The notes under the pieces: generated by a model
Database searches by the model: none
Told to the model about the DNA's origin: nothing
The model's input: only the letters and a program-made list of their open reading frames with translations
Source: Stachybotrys elegans
Taxonomy: Eukaryota; Ascomycota; Sordariomycetes; Hypocreales; Stachybotryaceae
Length of the DNA stretch: 64,000 nt
Assembly (NCBI GenBank): GCA_020746835.1
Contig: JAGPNK010000009.1
Location: 2,020,970 to 2,084,969 of the forward strand
Direction of reading: 5' to 3'
Translations under genes and position numbers: made by a program
Shown: in pieces, positions 1 through 12,396 of the stretch
Numbering within the stretch: the first letter of the stretch is position 1
How the letters are laid out: every line of letters starts with the position of its first letter

Positions 1-308
1 GGTAGATTGCTCTTGCCTGGCTGAGCCAACGGCAGATCTTCGTGATGGCACAAAGCAAGTCTTATCGCGAGCCGGAAGTCATATTCGGGACGAAACGTCA
101 TTACGATTCTGCGGAGCTTTCGCGGTCTTCATATACGATGTGCGCCTCGCCCCAGCAGCTGCCTTTCTGCCTCAAATTTCCTCAAGCTCCGTCGTGCAAT
201 GCCTCATAATCTACATGCCAGGTAACAAGTCTTGTATGTCTCCTGACTGCGTTACTTGCTGGATTATGGCGGCAGACCTGATCTTGAAGCCTTGCAGCTG
301 ACGCTTAG

Positions 309-474
309 ATATGTAGGATTTCCTGGTTGTGTGCCCCCATGGAGTACAGACTAACGACTTTGAGGACGCTCCCTCTGATAATAAAGACAATATCAAATCA
401 ATAGATTACATTTGGTAAGAAAATAAATGCCTTTGAGGAAAGCCTAACACTTATGGCTGCGGCGATGCCGATGT
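309..474 (-). repeat. Dispersed short repeat, copy A
   Basis: Read on the minus strand this copy shares about 100 bp of 3' sequence with copies at 1678-1723, 15914-16313 and 20802-20902. A longer 5' part (GCCGCAGCCATAAG and onward) is shared only with the copy at 15914-16313. It is flanked by a direct repeat, CTGACGCTCAG at 475-485 and CTGACGCTTAG at 298-308 (10 of 11 match), which looks like a target-site duplication. Confidence 0.65.
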
Positions 475-1677
475 CTGACGCTCAGGAATTGTGGAAGTTC
501 CTGACTAGGTGTGTTACTGGGCATAGGAAATCCCACATTGCCAAAGCTGCGATTCAGTGACCTGGGAGATTCTGTGACGTGTCCGTCCCGTTTACGGAGT
601 CCATTCACGTCATGCTGATCTGATACCGAACTTTGGATTTGAAGTAACGCGCACTCGGAGACGGTCCTCGTGCTCGTAGCCTCCGCCCAATTCCACACGA
701 CTCATAGGCGTCATCAAATTGGAGGACATTACGAATCACTTGTAGGTTTATGGAATATGTAATTCGAATAGATGAGGCGCAACAATTCTATCAGTATTTA
801 TACCTCCATGTTATCTCTTGATTATTCAAGCTTCAGTATCGCTCGACAGTATAACCACAGGACAAAAAAAACCAGCCAAACAATGAAGGGCGCAATAGCT
901 TATATATGGCCAATACACAAAAAACTAGTAAATAGACATATAGATCCTCTGAGACTTTAGACCTTTCCATACAATATGTGTTTCTTGCTAGGTAGCAGTG
1001 AACAAGAGGTTATGACACTCGCTTCTTTCAGACTTACTATTGTCTCCTGAGCTGCGACTTATCACCTGTATTCTACACTGTATTAGCTAGAATGCCCACG
1101 GCAACAAACAGCTTCTCACCGTCGTCCCTACTAAATGCCAGCATAGAGACAAAGCATTCCATTATCCATTGCTTCAAAGAAAGAGAACCGAATGGCGAAG
1201 GATCCTTGCGAAATGCTAAAGCCCAAAGATTATCCAAACTCTTGCATGTACAGGAAGATTCACTCTCCCAAGCAATTGGATTACTTACCAACGGGCATCG
1301 ACTGCCAGCTGATCTGACGACAACGAAGTAGACAGCATGATGCAATGACAAGCAGGGAGCAAAATCACTGTCCTTGCGAATTCAACCTGTTCCATCATGA
1401 CATGGATATCTGTCAACTGTTAGACTGTATACAATTCATATTACCTGTTACCGGAGCCGGAGACTACTAAGGCTGTAGCTCAGCATATGGTCAGGAACAC
1501 AGCCTCAATTTGTATCGATGCACCAAGGTCAGGATGCGTCTTACATACGCGATGCCGGCGGAAGTCAGACGACGAAGCGACATTTTTCTCAACATAACTA
1601 CAGAGTAACCGACAACAGCGTATCAGCTGGCATCAAATTGAAGCTGAAGGATCTCAAATGTGTGAAGGACTATCTCA

Positions 1678-1723
1678 GTCGCTGGTCTGTATCTCATTGG
1701 GGCACACGAACGGGAATCCCACA
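1678..1723 (+). repeat. Dispersed short repeat, copy B (5' truncated)
   Basis: Only the last 46 bp of the family are present (GGTCTGTATCTCATTGGGGC and onward). The copy is bounded exactly by a 15 bp direct repeat, TGAAGGACTATCTCA, at 1663-1677 and 1724-1738. A shared 3' end, a lost 5' end and a perfect flanking duplication suggest insertion by target-primed reverse transcription. Confidence 0.7.
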
Positions 1724-3717
1724 TGAAGGACTATCTCAACCCATTGAGAACTGTATTGATCTTGATCATGAGATGGCAATAGTACTACACAAATATTGTA
1801 ACAATACAACTGGAGCAGACCAGAATGGCACCTCGGACTTCATCAAGCGACCGGTGGCCGGCTTCCTCAATTATCGTCCGATAAGCCAAAGAGTAGAACA
1901 GCAACCAGTCACCATAGACAAGCCTGACAGAAACCAGACACTAACCGATAGACTCAATTTGTGCCTACTCACAATAGTAACTGATTATATGGGGACAAAT
2001 ATGTAGGCAGACTTGCGGCTGGTGGGAGCAGCGTGACATGACAATGGAATCGGGAGTCTCAAGCTCAACGATTTCCCCTTCACCCAAGAGACGACATTTG
2101 ATGTTGCATATCGTTTCTTAAAACCTTCGGGGGAAGGACTTCCCGCTGCCTACGTCACAGCACCCGGACCCGGTTCCGTGGCATTCGAATGATGACTACT
2201 TAGGAGCCGCCGTTGAATATGGTGAGAACCTTGAAGGTTTTCGCGAGGCCATCGATTACTTGGGGGCTCTCTACGACATGCCGGGGAACCTTCAATCAGC
2301 CTGAGAGCCCTCCACGTCACACTATCTGAGTAGGGGTGGCGCCAGGACACTGATCACACTGGTTGATCAATTTTCATGGACAGACAATAGCTATGGTCAC
2401 CATACTCTATTATTCGCTACTGGCTTAAAGCGCGTCTCTAAGCTTGACTTAGTCATGGAGCCATATGCACGGATGGTAGCGTATATCTTGTGGTAGCCTT
2501 GGCTACAGGAATATTACTTTTTACCCTTCAATAGAAAGCATCATTGTATTTTCCAAATCGTTGCAGAAACCCAGAAAGCCTGGTTGGGCTCGACCGCCGT
2601 TGTCTGGCTAAATTATACGGGCAGCAAATTGCCAGCCACCATATCGTTGATGGGGGCCGTGAGGGGGCATCGTCCGCGCTCAAGCATCAGGGTGGCACAT
2701 TTGCCAATCCTGGACCCTTCACTGGCTCGGCACAATAGTGTTCTGCAAGTCATTCTTTTGCGGAGTTTAGGATTAGCCAGATGCTTCATGCATTTATGCA
2801 TCCTGCTTCATGCTGTGTGGCGTGCTAGGGAGCACCTTGCTTCGGCGTCGCCGTGGCACGGCCTCTTGCCCGCGCCATTCGTACCAGTCTACTTCTGCGG
2901 CTGCAACTTTGCTTCAACTTCCTCGCAATTGATTCACTCCAGCTGCGGCTGATGTATCACCAAAAGGGCTGAAGTGCTTACGCGCTGGCCGGGGTGTTCG
3001 AGCACATTCTTGGTAGTCAAAACAGGAAAAATTCCAGCCCTCCTTCAGAAAAGTTTAACAAGAGGCTCTGCATCGTCTATGATAGCCATGAATGAGGATT
3101 ACGATTAATTCGTTCAGCGGATTTGTTATAGCTCATATGTGATTATGTGGGAAAATGCCGCTTGTGTAGGTATGCAACCACAGTCTTCACGTTATGGACT
3201 GTCGTGCGGCTGAATGAAGCTGATGCGCTGGATTGCGCCACAATGGGTCTGGACTCAATTGAAATCCTTCGAAGAGAATACAGTTGTAAAATGTCCCCAG
3301 ATGGTCATCTTTCCGTCATCCACCATTACCGAAACTAAGAGGCCACCCCGCTCACTGTTGTACTATCAGTGTCGCCAATTGCAGCATCATGAGTCGTCAA
3401 CTCTTCGTCGATCAAGTCACGCGACAAGCACACCGTGGCATGACGGAAGGCTTGCGGGGTCAGATCTTTTTCCCGATCCTATTCATCAAATTGGGCCTAT
3501 CTCACTACTACCCTGACCATGGCTGTCTTATCCGCAGACTTATTGGAGCGAGTCTTCTGGGTGCTCCTTTCTCTATTTTGACCAATTTGCTCCCACCTGT
3601 TCGCCTCTGGCTCGGTGGTTTTCTACCTGGCCCGAGTCGTTGTTTGGGTGGGTGATATTTAGGCTCGTGTTGCCTGTGCTCGCCAATGGATTGGCGCAGA
3701 GCTTGCTGCCAACAGTC

Positions 3718-5772
3718 ATGGCCGCCACAACGAGGCTGACGATGGAGTCGGCGATTCCGATGGACTCCCAGGTTATCGATCATTTCCACAGGTTCGGCAG
3801 GAGACATAATCAAAGAATTGCGATGAACGGATTGACCAGACCGGAAGGGGTTCCATCGTATCGGTACTCGCCAATCAAGAACGGACAGATACGGCTTCTC
3901 CAACAGGATGGAATGCTTAATGACGGAGTGCCGAAATTTAAACTTGTCACAGAGGATCTCAGCAAATCGAGAAAAGTGCTCCGGCCAAACCTACCGGAAG
4001 AATCCGTAGCAAGAATGGCTGACACATTCCGCTTTACTGCACTTTCGTACGCCTGGGGTAGTGACACGAGAACCCACGGTATCATGGTGAACGGTCAATG
4101 GCTGGAGGTGCCGGCTAGTGCATTTCGAATTCTGACACAGCATGTTCCATACTGGGCAGAGGAAGATGAGGCCTTGTTCTGGATCGACTCTGTTTGCCTG
4201 AACCAGGGTGACGCTGCGGAGAAAGAAATCCAGGTGGCTCAGATGGGACGAATCTACGATAGCGCGGACAATGTCATCTCCTACATACACCCTTCAGATC
4301 CGGAGGAGGCTGATGTCGCCGTTTACTTCCTCCTCGCCCTCCTCCGCGATGTTGGCGAGCATCGTAGAGGAACCTATGGTCTATTCAGAATCGCATGGCG
4401 GCCATTGAATGTTGTTGCTACCATTCTACGGGGATTCTTCTGGCATTCCAAGCAAGGCGCACCATCAGCTGGCTGGCAGGCTGTCTCCAATTTATTATCG
4501 AACCCATACTGGTCCCGCCTTTGGGTCCAGCAAGAGCTGATCCTCGGCCACGACCTGCGACTATTCTACGGAGACAAGGAAATTCGGTGGCGAGAGGTGA
4601 CGAGATTTGTCATGATGGACGGTGATGATTTGCAATATATCGATGGCCATCTCGGATCAGTGGTGACAGGCGAACCTGTTACCATCAGCAGCTTGCGAAT
4701 TCAACAAACCATGAGATTTCGCCTTATGCACCACGATCAAACGCCCATAGACATACGGGAACTATTCAGAGCGAGCACCTTGATGGCATGCTCAAATCCA
4801 CTCGATCGCATCTTCGCCACCCAGGGCATTATCGGGGATCTTCCGCTCGATATTAGGCCAAACTACAATATCGAAACCCGCGCTCTGTACATGAATGTAG
4901 CAAGATTCTTTTTACAAGAAGGGACTGGAAGTCACAAAATCGACACTGAGTGGCTTCTTTCTCTTGCGGGATGCGGATATTCAAGAGATACCAGCCATAT
5001 CGATTTACCATCATGGTGTCCAGATTGGCGGGTAACGTGCCCAACTCCATTACCGAACATGCGATTACGGTCAAACCCTCGGCCCGTTCGCGTCACTGTT
5101 GTTGAGGATACCAGCAGACTGATTGCATATGGTATGCGGATGAGCACGATAATCAAAGTCGTCTCTGTGAATGCTTTATGCGAAGCAGTCACGACGCAAA
5201 ATGCTGACGATCACTTTGCACGGTGGGCGTGGAACGTGCGAACATTATTGGACGCGTTGAACAGTGACCCGGCCAGTGAGAGTTGGGATACCCTGGGCTG
5301 TACGCTCACTGCGGGTGCTGATGTGTTGCCTGGATTCCGACGGCTAATGGGCCTCTGTATGTCAATCTACCCAACCCTGCAGCGGGTTCCTGGCCCGGCC
5401 AATGCACAAATCATGGGCGCTCTTGGCCTAGGAGGTTTTATGAAACTGGTTTACGAATCAACAGCAGTGATGACGGAAGCTGACGTGGATGGGTTTATGG
5501 GGGCCAGTGCAGTGTGCAAAATGCGAGCGTTGGCATGGACTGATGATGGAAGAATGGCTCTGGTGCCGGAACTAACCAAACCTGGGGATCAGGTTTGGGC
5601 ATTGAACGGAGAATCGATTTTTGCTCTAAGAAAGACATATGTACAAAGGGGCTATGCATCGACGGAGGATGTATATGAGCTCCTGCGAGATTGCTATATT
5701 CACGCCTACAATCCGCTAGCGACGATTGACAAGGCAACTGGGCGTAAAGATGAAAGGATCCAGATTATTTAA
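3718..5772 (+). CDS. HET-domain (heterokaryon incompatibility) protein
   Basis: A single open frame of 684 codons from the ATG at 3718. The HET core lies at about residues 100-270. The signature blocks FTALSYAWG and FWIDSVCLNQGD are present, followed by the usual region in which partner residues sit on a predicted helix (QMGRIYDSADNVISYI). Later family-typical blocks are LWVQQELIL, NPLDRIFATQGI and LPSWCPDWR. HET domains are TIR-related; proteins of this class trigger cell death when incompatible hyphae fuse, and I infer that role here. I chose 3718 because upstream in-frame codons up to 3640 lack an ATG; an upstream membrane-spanning exon is possible but its frame is broken. The reading frame shows no internal damage, unlike its neighbours. 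Confidence 0.88.
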   Translation: MAATTRLTMESAIPMDSQVIDHFHRFGRRHNQRIAMNGLTRPEGVPSYRYSPIKNGQIRLLQQDGMLNDGVPKFKLVTEDLSKSRKVLRPNLPEESVARMADTFRFTALSYAWGSDTRTHGIMVNGQWLEVPASAFRILTQHVPYWAEEDEALFWIDSVCLNQGDAAEKEIQVAQMGRIYDSADNVISYIHPSDPEEADVAVYFLLALLRDVGEHRRGTYGLFRIAWRPLNVVATILRGFFWHSKQGAPSAGWQAVSNLLSNPYWSRLWVQQELILGHDLRLFYGDKEIRWREVTRFVMMDGDDLQYIDGHLGSVVTGEPVTISSLRIQQTMRFRLMHHDQTPIDIRELFRASTLMACSNPLDRIFATQGIIGDLPLDIRPNYNIETRALYMNVARFFLQEGTGSHKIDTEWLLSLAGCGYSRDTSHIDLPSWCPDWRVTCPTPLPNMRLRSNPRPVRVTVVEDTSRLIAYGMRMSTIIKVVSVNALCEAVTTQNADDHFARWAWNVRTLLDALNSDPASESWDTLGCTLTAGADVLPGFRRLMGLCMSIYPTLQRVPGPANAQIMGALGLGGFMKLVYESTAVMTEADVDGFMGASAVCKMRALAWTDDGRMALVPELTKPGDQVWALNGESIFALRKTYVQRGYASTEDVYELLRDCYIHAYNPLATIDKATGRKDERIQII

Positions 5773-6065
5773 GGCAGTATTATAAGTTACTTGGAGATTT
5801 AAACTTAGTTCTACCCGACTGATGGAGTTGAATTTCCTTCTAATATAAATAGTGATGGCTTCGTTTCTTAGTCGCCTCTTCCCATATCAATCTTTGTACA
5901 CAACAGTCTGTATCTCTTAGTTCTCTCGAAAGTCAACTCTGGTCCAGTTGAACATTTCACGCGACAACTCGTCGCCCCCGTGCAGCCTTGTGTCTTGCTC
6001 TTGCGCAGAATCTTTAGAAAATGCAAGCTCAAACTGATCCTTTGTCATTATACCCTCATCTATTC

Positions 6066-9000
6066 TCACGAGAGAATGCGTCGGGTTATGCGCCGCTTCA
6101 CAGGCAGATCAAAAGTCTGCGTTAGAGCATGTCTCGCAATGATATCGAATCCCTTTGATAAACGTTGAAGCGTGACTCTTCTGCGCACAAGCAGCACGTC
6201 GCAGCAGAAGCCGTAATGCGTGACCGGATACCGGGTTACCGAGGGGACAAGCTCGTCCTCAAAGGTAAGCTGTCCGGACTTGTCGAGCCACCCAGTTTCC
6301 CAGACTATTTGTTCCACAAAACAGCCCTCATCCATCATCTTCTCATGCTCTCCCACACTGATTTCGCTGTTGCGGTCCGTCGCAATGCCATGGACGTACT
6401 ACCGCAAGTGAACATGACTCTCAATACAGCTTTCGCAGAAGCTGGCGGCTTGACATGGCAGGCAGCGGAGGCGAACGCCTCTAATGAATGATTGAGACCA
6501 GATCTTATTCGCACAGGCAACTCCAGCGCAGAAGATGCCAAAATGCTCCACGAGCTCGTCACCCTGAGCCGCAGGGCCGCTGCCTTCAGTCGGAAGCGAG
6601 TCTTGCAAATCTCTCATGTCAAACTCCTCATATGGCTGTTCTGCAGTCTCGAGAACGGCGGCACCAGCAGAAGCCTTTTCAAAGACGTTCAAAGAGACCG
6701 CAGGTATCTCTTCTGGCTGGCTCGAGATCCCTGACCGTGGCTGGGTCAAGAGCTCAAGTCCCAGCAAATCGAACTTGCGGATCTTGTGGTTGTGACAGCC
6801 ACATTTCGCACTGACTCGAAGAGCCGCTCGCAAGTCTTCTAGACGTAGGTCTTGTTCCTGCAAGATTTGAAGGTGGAATTCTCGGAACTCTGCCTTGGTC
6901 ATGGCCGGGGGGTCCACTGCCGAGAAGCGATCCGGGTTCGCACCTTTGTCCAGATATCGCAAGCAGCGTAAAATGTCTCGTGTGCCATGCAAGTCGATAA
7001 ATTGGAACTTCAAGATCCTTTCGTATATATCCTTGAGAGGATAAGGATATCTCACCAGCATGGGTGACTCTGGCAGATCCGCGGGGTCTCGACTGTTGGA
7101 GTACGCAAAGTAGCGTTTCATGTATGAGTCCGCCATACTGAAAGCCTTATCGCCGTCTTCAAGCGCCTGTAGAACTACTTCAAACAGGGCAGCTTGCTGG
7201 ATATGATCAACACCTATGGCCGAAAATTCACCAAGCCACGGGATGTGTGTGGCCGCTGACAGTAGACCATCACGTCGTTTGTCATTGACCCCAACAGATA
7301 CGAATCCGATTGTCGCTTCTACCATAATCCAAGGCTCTACCAAGCTGTTTAACAACTGTTGATACTCAAATATATCCTTCATGTCACCCATAGCGTGGTG
7401 GTGTTGGTTGATAATGCGCAGAACAATTGTTTCTAGGCCCAGCATCTGGGAGCTTGTGTGCTCCAGTTGTCGCATCTGCTCTATATAAGGCTCAATCGCC
7501 TCATACAGCCTCAATATAGTTGAGTATACGGGAACATGCTCCAGCTGGTGTGATTGTCTGTAAATCAAGCTTAGGATGGCGCTACTTCGTTTTGCAACGT
7601 CCCGAAGCTGTTGCGGGATTTGACCAGGAGTAAGAAGCTGATTGCCGAATAGAAGGACCTGGGACCTAGCCATGGCAAGCGTGGTATTTCCTGGTTCGGG
7701 GGGTATCGATGCATTGGCTCCTGCGTCAAGGAGTAGTTCCACCGCGGAGAGATTCTTGTTGCCGATTGCGACATGGAGAGGCATCAGGCCACTGGAATTT
7801 TTAGCATTGACATGTTCCGGCTCATGGAAATGCTTCAAAATCAAAGCTGTAAAGGCGTCAAACTTATCGGCAGCTGCCTATGCGCCGTCATCCTCCTTCA
7901 CCCTCTCAACTGGGTTGGGATCTACGTTAACAGCCATGTGAAGCATGGTCTGCTGGGTATCAGGGTTGATCACGAAATTGGGTCTCTCGTGTGGATCTTC
8001 CAGGCTGAAGATGAATCTGCACATTGTCAGTATCTCCAGCATTGTCATGAGCCTCGATGAGCTTACTCCATGGCACCAAGGAAATCATGGAAGTGACCCC
8101 GTATCGTAGGAATCATGAGCGTACCAGCAACAGTAAGCCCAGTGCTCAGAACTCTATTCAGGCCTTGTCCCCGTTGAATTAACAAACGAGCAAGATCGTA
8201 GGACTGCCGCAGAAGGGCCATATGCAACGGCGGGCTGCCATGCCTGTCTGGGGCGTCCAGCGATACACCAGCATCCATCAGCCTTTCGGCGAACCAGACA
8301 TCAGCCCTATGGCTGGCACATATGTGCAGGCAGCTGGTCGTATCAGCACTGCCTGGTGGGTACGATATCTCTTGTTTGTATTGCACGCCAAGCTCCATTA
8401 AACGATCAAATGTCGATCGTTCTCCATGCCTTATGCAAGAGTGTAAGGGTATGAACCCCGTGTCTGGATCTGGGATGTTGATGGCGTTCACGATGGCGTC
8501 AAAAGAAAGAAGTTGGGTAGCCATCTCTTCGCTTCCAGTCTCTAGGGCACAGAGCAGCGTGCTTTGTATTCTGGAATGAAAGACAACGTCGTGCTCTATG
8601 AAACCGAAGCTGTCCAGTACGCGTAGGGATTCTTCGGCAGCAACGTTGAAGAGCGAGCCATGCACAGCGATCCGGTCCGTAATATCCTCGGCACTGACAG
8701 TGTATCGCACAAGAGAATCCCCTCCTTGGACCTGCCAGGCCCTTCCGATTGACTTCTTTTCTACGAATTTGTCATCACCCATCAGGCTGGTGAGCAAGTA
8801 TTCCAGAATGTTTGCGGTGTGAAGCCGAGCAGCTGCTTCGATGCTGTTGGCGAAGTACCGCTTGCGCTCTTCAAAACTTTCGGGAATGCTGGCCTTGGAT
8901 AACGCCATGATGGCCTTCACAACGTCAAGACGGTTAGTCCCAATGGCTTTGAGCACTGCATCACCCTCGATCAAATCGAGGAAGAAATAGCTATTGCTCG

Positions 9001-11056
9001 TTGGGAATGTTCCGATACACCATGCTTGTCGAGCTCGTACACCACGATCATAAAGTGCTTGCGAAATGGCTTCAATGTCTTCCGATGGCATTATTGCTAG
9101 GTAGTTGAGCAGGCTTGCGCCGTTTGACATAGTGGTACTTGCTCCAGCCTTGATGAGGCAGAGAGCCTCCTTGGATAGGCCCTGCATGCTGGCGAGGAGC
9201 AAAGGGCTCTCGCCGAGTCCATTGGGAAGATCGATGTTGCAGGAATGTCTGTGAGTTCCTTGATCATTTGAACATTTCCAAATAAGGCCGCTGCATGGAG
9301 GACTGTGTTTCCTTGTCCAAAGATAGTATCGTCTGCAAGACCATTGCTCGTCAGACGTTGGACAAGTTACTGGAACCCTTCTTGTGACTGAACTTTTAAT
9401 GCATTCGTTGTCATTCCATGGAGTTGATAAAGTCGCCTGTCTCTCAGTGTGGTATAACGAGGGTGCTCAAGTATTTCTGGAATCCTGGCCTGGATCCACC
9501 GGCGTGGCGTGAGAGCCTCGTTCGCGGCGGCAATTAATATAGCATCGAGTGCCTCCTCGGCTTCGTCTTTGGTGATATTTCCACCAAGAGCATCCCGGAT
9601 GCTCAGAATTGTTGGAGGCAAACATGGCTGGGATTCCACCTAGTCTCGTCAACTTGAGTAGCAGTTTGAAGAGCTCGGTGGGCCAAGCAAGCCTGCAAGT
9701 AATCATTACGTAGAGACAGCTGAATGATATCGCTGTGTTGTCTTGGTGGTCTCCGGAAGGATTGCTTTGAGCTAGCATGTCCTCTAGTGCTTGGTAAAAG
9801 CATTCTTGTAAGGGCGCTCCAAGAACAGCCATAAACTCAATAGATGTTGGTAGCTTAAAGGACTCAGCAATGCAAAAATTCCATAGAAAATTGGCACTTA
9901 CAAGCCCAAACTTGTTAGGCAATGGCTGGAGAGGCTATACCGCATCATGTCTACTATGCAGAGGTTCAATATCAGAATTCATTAACGGGTGGCGTGGGAC
10001 ACTCACGGCCTTGGAATGACATGTAGCAACTCTCGTAACTTGTCAGCAGCCACCTCGAGACTTCGAGCGCGTGGTTCTAGAGCCATCATGTGCATGAACA
10101 GGTGCAATAGATGGTTCTGATCCTCACTACTTGAGCCATGAGGCTTGACGAAATTCCAAATACTGGCCGCGGCGAACCCGCAAAGCCGATAATCTAGGCG
10201 CTGGGCCTGGGCGATGGCACATAACTGCTGTTTCAACAGGTAGGTCAAGGAAGGTGGACAAGGGGCCGCTACCGTCGGCCAAGACTTCAGCAGTTCGAAC
10301 GAGTATACATCCGTGAGATGCAGTTGGCTAGAGGGCAAGGCATTACCGCCTTCCGGGCAAGAAAGTAGGGCGTATGTCCTACAAGGCGTGTCATGGTGTC
10401 CTCCATCCCAAGACCGGCGGAGGATTAATCACGGCGCAGCCGAAATCCATTTTGGCAACATATTTGGCCTTGTGAGGAAATATCAAAACGTTGTCGGTCT
10501 TGACATCCCAGTGCCAGTAACCCTTCGGCGACGTCAAGACACAGCTTCATTTCACTCGCAACGCGAGGGCATAGCGCTGGAGATGAGCCAGGGTGCCGCA
10601 CTGGGTATAGTCCATAACAAGGCATACGGTGGTTTGGGTTGTGTTGCTGGGATCCGGTGTCCATAGGATCCGTCGTAGTGAGACAATGTTATCGTGTCGT
10701 GCGAGTGGTGGATGCGTGAGTACGCGGCATTCAGTGACCAAAGCTTGAATTTGATGCTTTGTCGCGGAGGTGTAGACTTGACGACTTGCCGATTGTAGCC
10801 CGGCTTTGGAGATCTTGTATGCAAATACAGGGCTACTAGCCGGTGACCTTTGACAAGAAATGATAACCCATTACCAATGACAACCAGACCCAAAGCTGAT
10901 GCCGTCGGAGCGGAGAATCAGGTTAGATATCAGAAGGAAGAGATTGCTGATTTCTGGCTCTTGGCCGGCTTCCAAGTCATCTTCTCCAGATTCTGCCTGA
11001 CTGACTGATAGAAAAAGGGATGAATCGGCCTCCATGGAGAGATTTGGTGAGAGCAC
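6066..11056 (-). pseudogene. Relic of a protein kinase-ankyrin-ZZ zinc finger gene
   Basis: On the minus strand, pieces of one long protein appear in order but in changing frames. At 11056-10003 a kinase domain is visible: a glycine-loop-like SFGSG, HDNIVSL, a catalytic loop HWDVKTDNVLIF and MDFGCA in place of DFG, with at least three frame changes, one immediately before the catalytic loop. A helical linker follows (9922-9467), then ankyrin repeats (9300-7700; for example NTVLHAAALFGN, GSPPLHMALL and GLMPLHVAIGNKNLSAVELL). The C-terminus has a ZZ-type finger with paired cysteines (CAGVAC, CLPC, CESC) at about 6560-6410, and a TAG at 6401-6399 interrupts it; the same frame continues with family-like sequence to 6066. 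The kinase shifts and the stop argue for a decayed gene, although some breaks could be unrecognised introns. Confidence 0.75.
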
Positions 11057-11457
11057 TATACGTAAGACTCAAAGGGATAGCTTGCAGCTTACTTGCAGTA
11101 TATAGTCTTCAGCCGCACCGGAGGTCCCCGGAACTGAAGGACACCTGCCGCTTGAAATAGTGAGGAATTTATTACTCTTTATTAGCTGACACAAATTCTG
11201 CACTTCATGTCAGCCATGTCAGCCGCCTCATACCGATTAACCAGTGCGGCTGAAGAGGAGCAACCTCAGCTGTGGAAGAAGACATACATCGTCTATATTT
11301 ATACATTACTACAAAGAAAATAAATTGCGCCTGTCCCCAGCGAGTCCACACACTTTCTTTAACTCATGTCATTCTTCTCTACAGACTGATACTCTCACCT
11401 ACATTATTATTTGTCTCAACTCTCACATTACCGCGCCTGAGAATTTATCTCATTACC

Positions 11458-12396
11458 ATGTCCTATAGGCCGCCTCTAGCCACAGTGCTCATTGGTCTCG
11501 GCATCTGCATCATTGTGGCTGTGATTCCTATACTTGTTACAGTTACTACAATTTCTTCGCCGCACTGGGACAATGCATATCCCTCCTGGGAGAAGTTCAT
11601 CAAAGATATCATCCGCAACAATTGCACCGAATCTGTCACCAACTACCGCGACAATCGCATCAGCCACCCAAACCTTGGCTACGACGCTATGGGCTGTATC
11701 CTTGAAGCGTTCCCTGAGTACCGCAAGGCAGAGATTGCAGCTGCGTCTGTGGTACTTGGTCTTGCTCCGGGGATGCTGGGACAGCTAGGGCCAAGCTATG
11801 CTGATACTGCGGTATTAGCCTATCAAAACACTCCGTTAGCAGTGTTGCTAGCGGCGGGGAGTCCTGCTATCAAGTTAATGCATGTAAATGATCACACTGA
11901 GTTTTTCAACCCGCAAAACTCTCAACGAAAGTGGAAGTTGCCTAGCCTGAGCCCTGCCGCCGCTGTTCTTGTGTGCTTGGTTGAATACATCTTCGCACTT
12001 GGCGTTATTGCCAACAACGCCCACCTTATGTATCAGCTTGGCGTATGGGCTGTGTGCTCTATTGCCCCGTCGTTAACCACGCTACCTGGCATATGGTATG
12101 CCTCGGTCATGCTCCTCCACCTCGGCGGATGGCTCATGATTAGGAATTACTCACAGGGAAAACCACTACCAATGGGTCCAAAGCCAACTGTCACGACTGA
12201 GGGTTTTAAATTTGCTGCCTTTACGTCTTTTTTATACCTGCTGTGTATTATACAGGCTTTATACGGGGCGTGGGTTCTGTCGAGTCTGGTATTTATCCCG
12301 ATTACAGAAGCGCTATTTGCAGTGCTTAGACTTATGGCAAGTGCGTTAATATGCCGTGTAATTCTTATTTTTGAGAATTCAGTAGAATGGACTTAA
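11458..12396 (+). CDS. Polytopic membrane protein of unknown function
   Basis: A 312-codon frame. The start at 11458 is preceded by ATTACC, a good fungal start context; the frame is open further upstream but contains no ATG there. About five hydrophobic segments are visible: one at residues 10-33 (VLIGLGICIIVAVIPILV), then segments near residues 165, 200, 255 and 280. Between the first two lies an extracytoplasmic-looking stretch with two cysteines and the block APGMLGQLGPS, which resembles a conserved motif in a family of uncharacterised fungal membrane proteins. The frame is undamaged although genes on both sides are relics. I cannot assign a function. Confidence 0.7.
   Translation: MSYRPPLATVLIGLGICIIVAVIPILVTVTTISSPHWDNAYPSWEKFIKDIIRNNCTESVTNYRDNRISHPNLGYDAMGCILEAFPEYRKAEIAAASVVLGLAPGMLGQLGPSYADTAVLAYQNTPLAVLLAAGSPAIKLMHVNDHTEFFNPQNSQRKWKLPSLSPAAAVLVCLVEYIFALGVIANNAHLMYQLGVWAVCSIAPSLTTLPGIWYASVMLLHLGGWLMIRNYSQGKPLPMGPKPTVTTEGFKFAAFTSFLYLLCIIQALYGAWVLSSLVFIPITEALFAVLRLMASALICRVILIFENSVEWT

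Larger units (their letters stand above)
1..3717. other. Left flank without a confident gene
   Basis: I find no reading frame here with a recognisable domain. Several open stretches of 60-160 codons exist on both strands (for example 1518-2006 on the plus strand), but they lack family motifs and some run through repeat copies. The block carries two copies of a dispersed repeat (309-474 and 1678-1723). A possible degraded 5' extension of the HET gene lies at 3519-3655: an ATG at 3519 opens a hydrophobic, membrane-like stretch that is broken by a TGA about 20 codons later. Confidence 0.5.

Noticed and set aside
1518..2006. Plus-strand 162-codon frame
   Set aside because: Includes repeat copy B and its flanking duplications; no domain, so probably fortuitous.
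2150..3340. Several short frames on both strands
   Set aside because: None shows a family motif or plausible splice partners; left unannotated.
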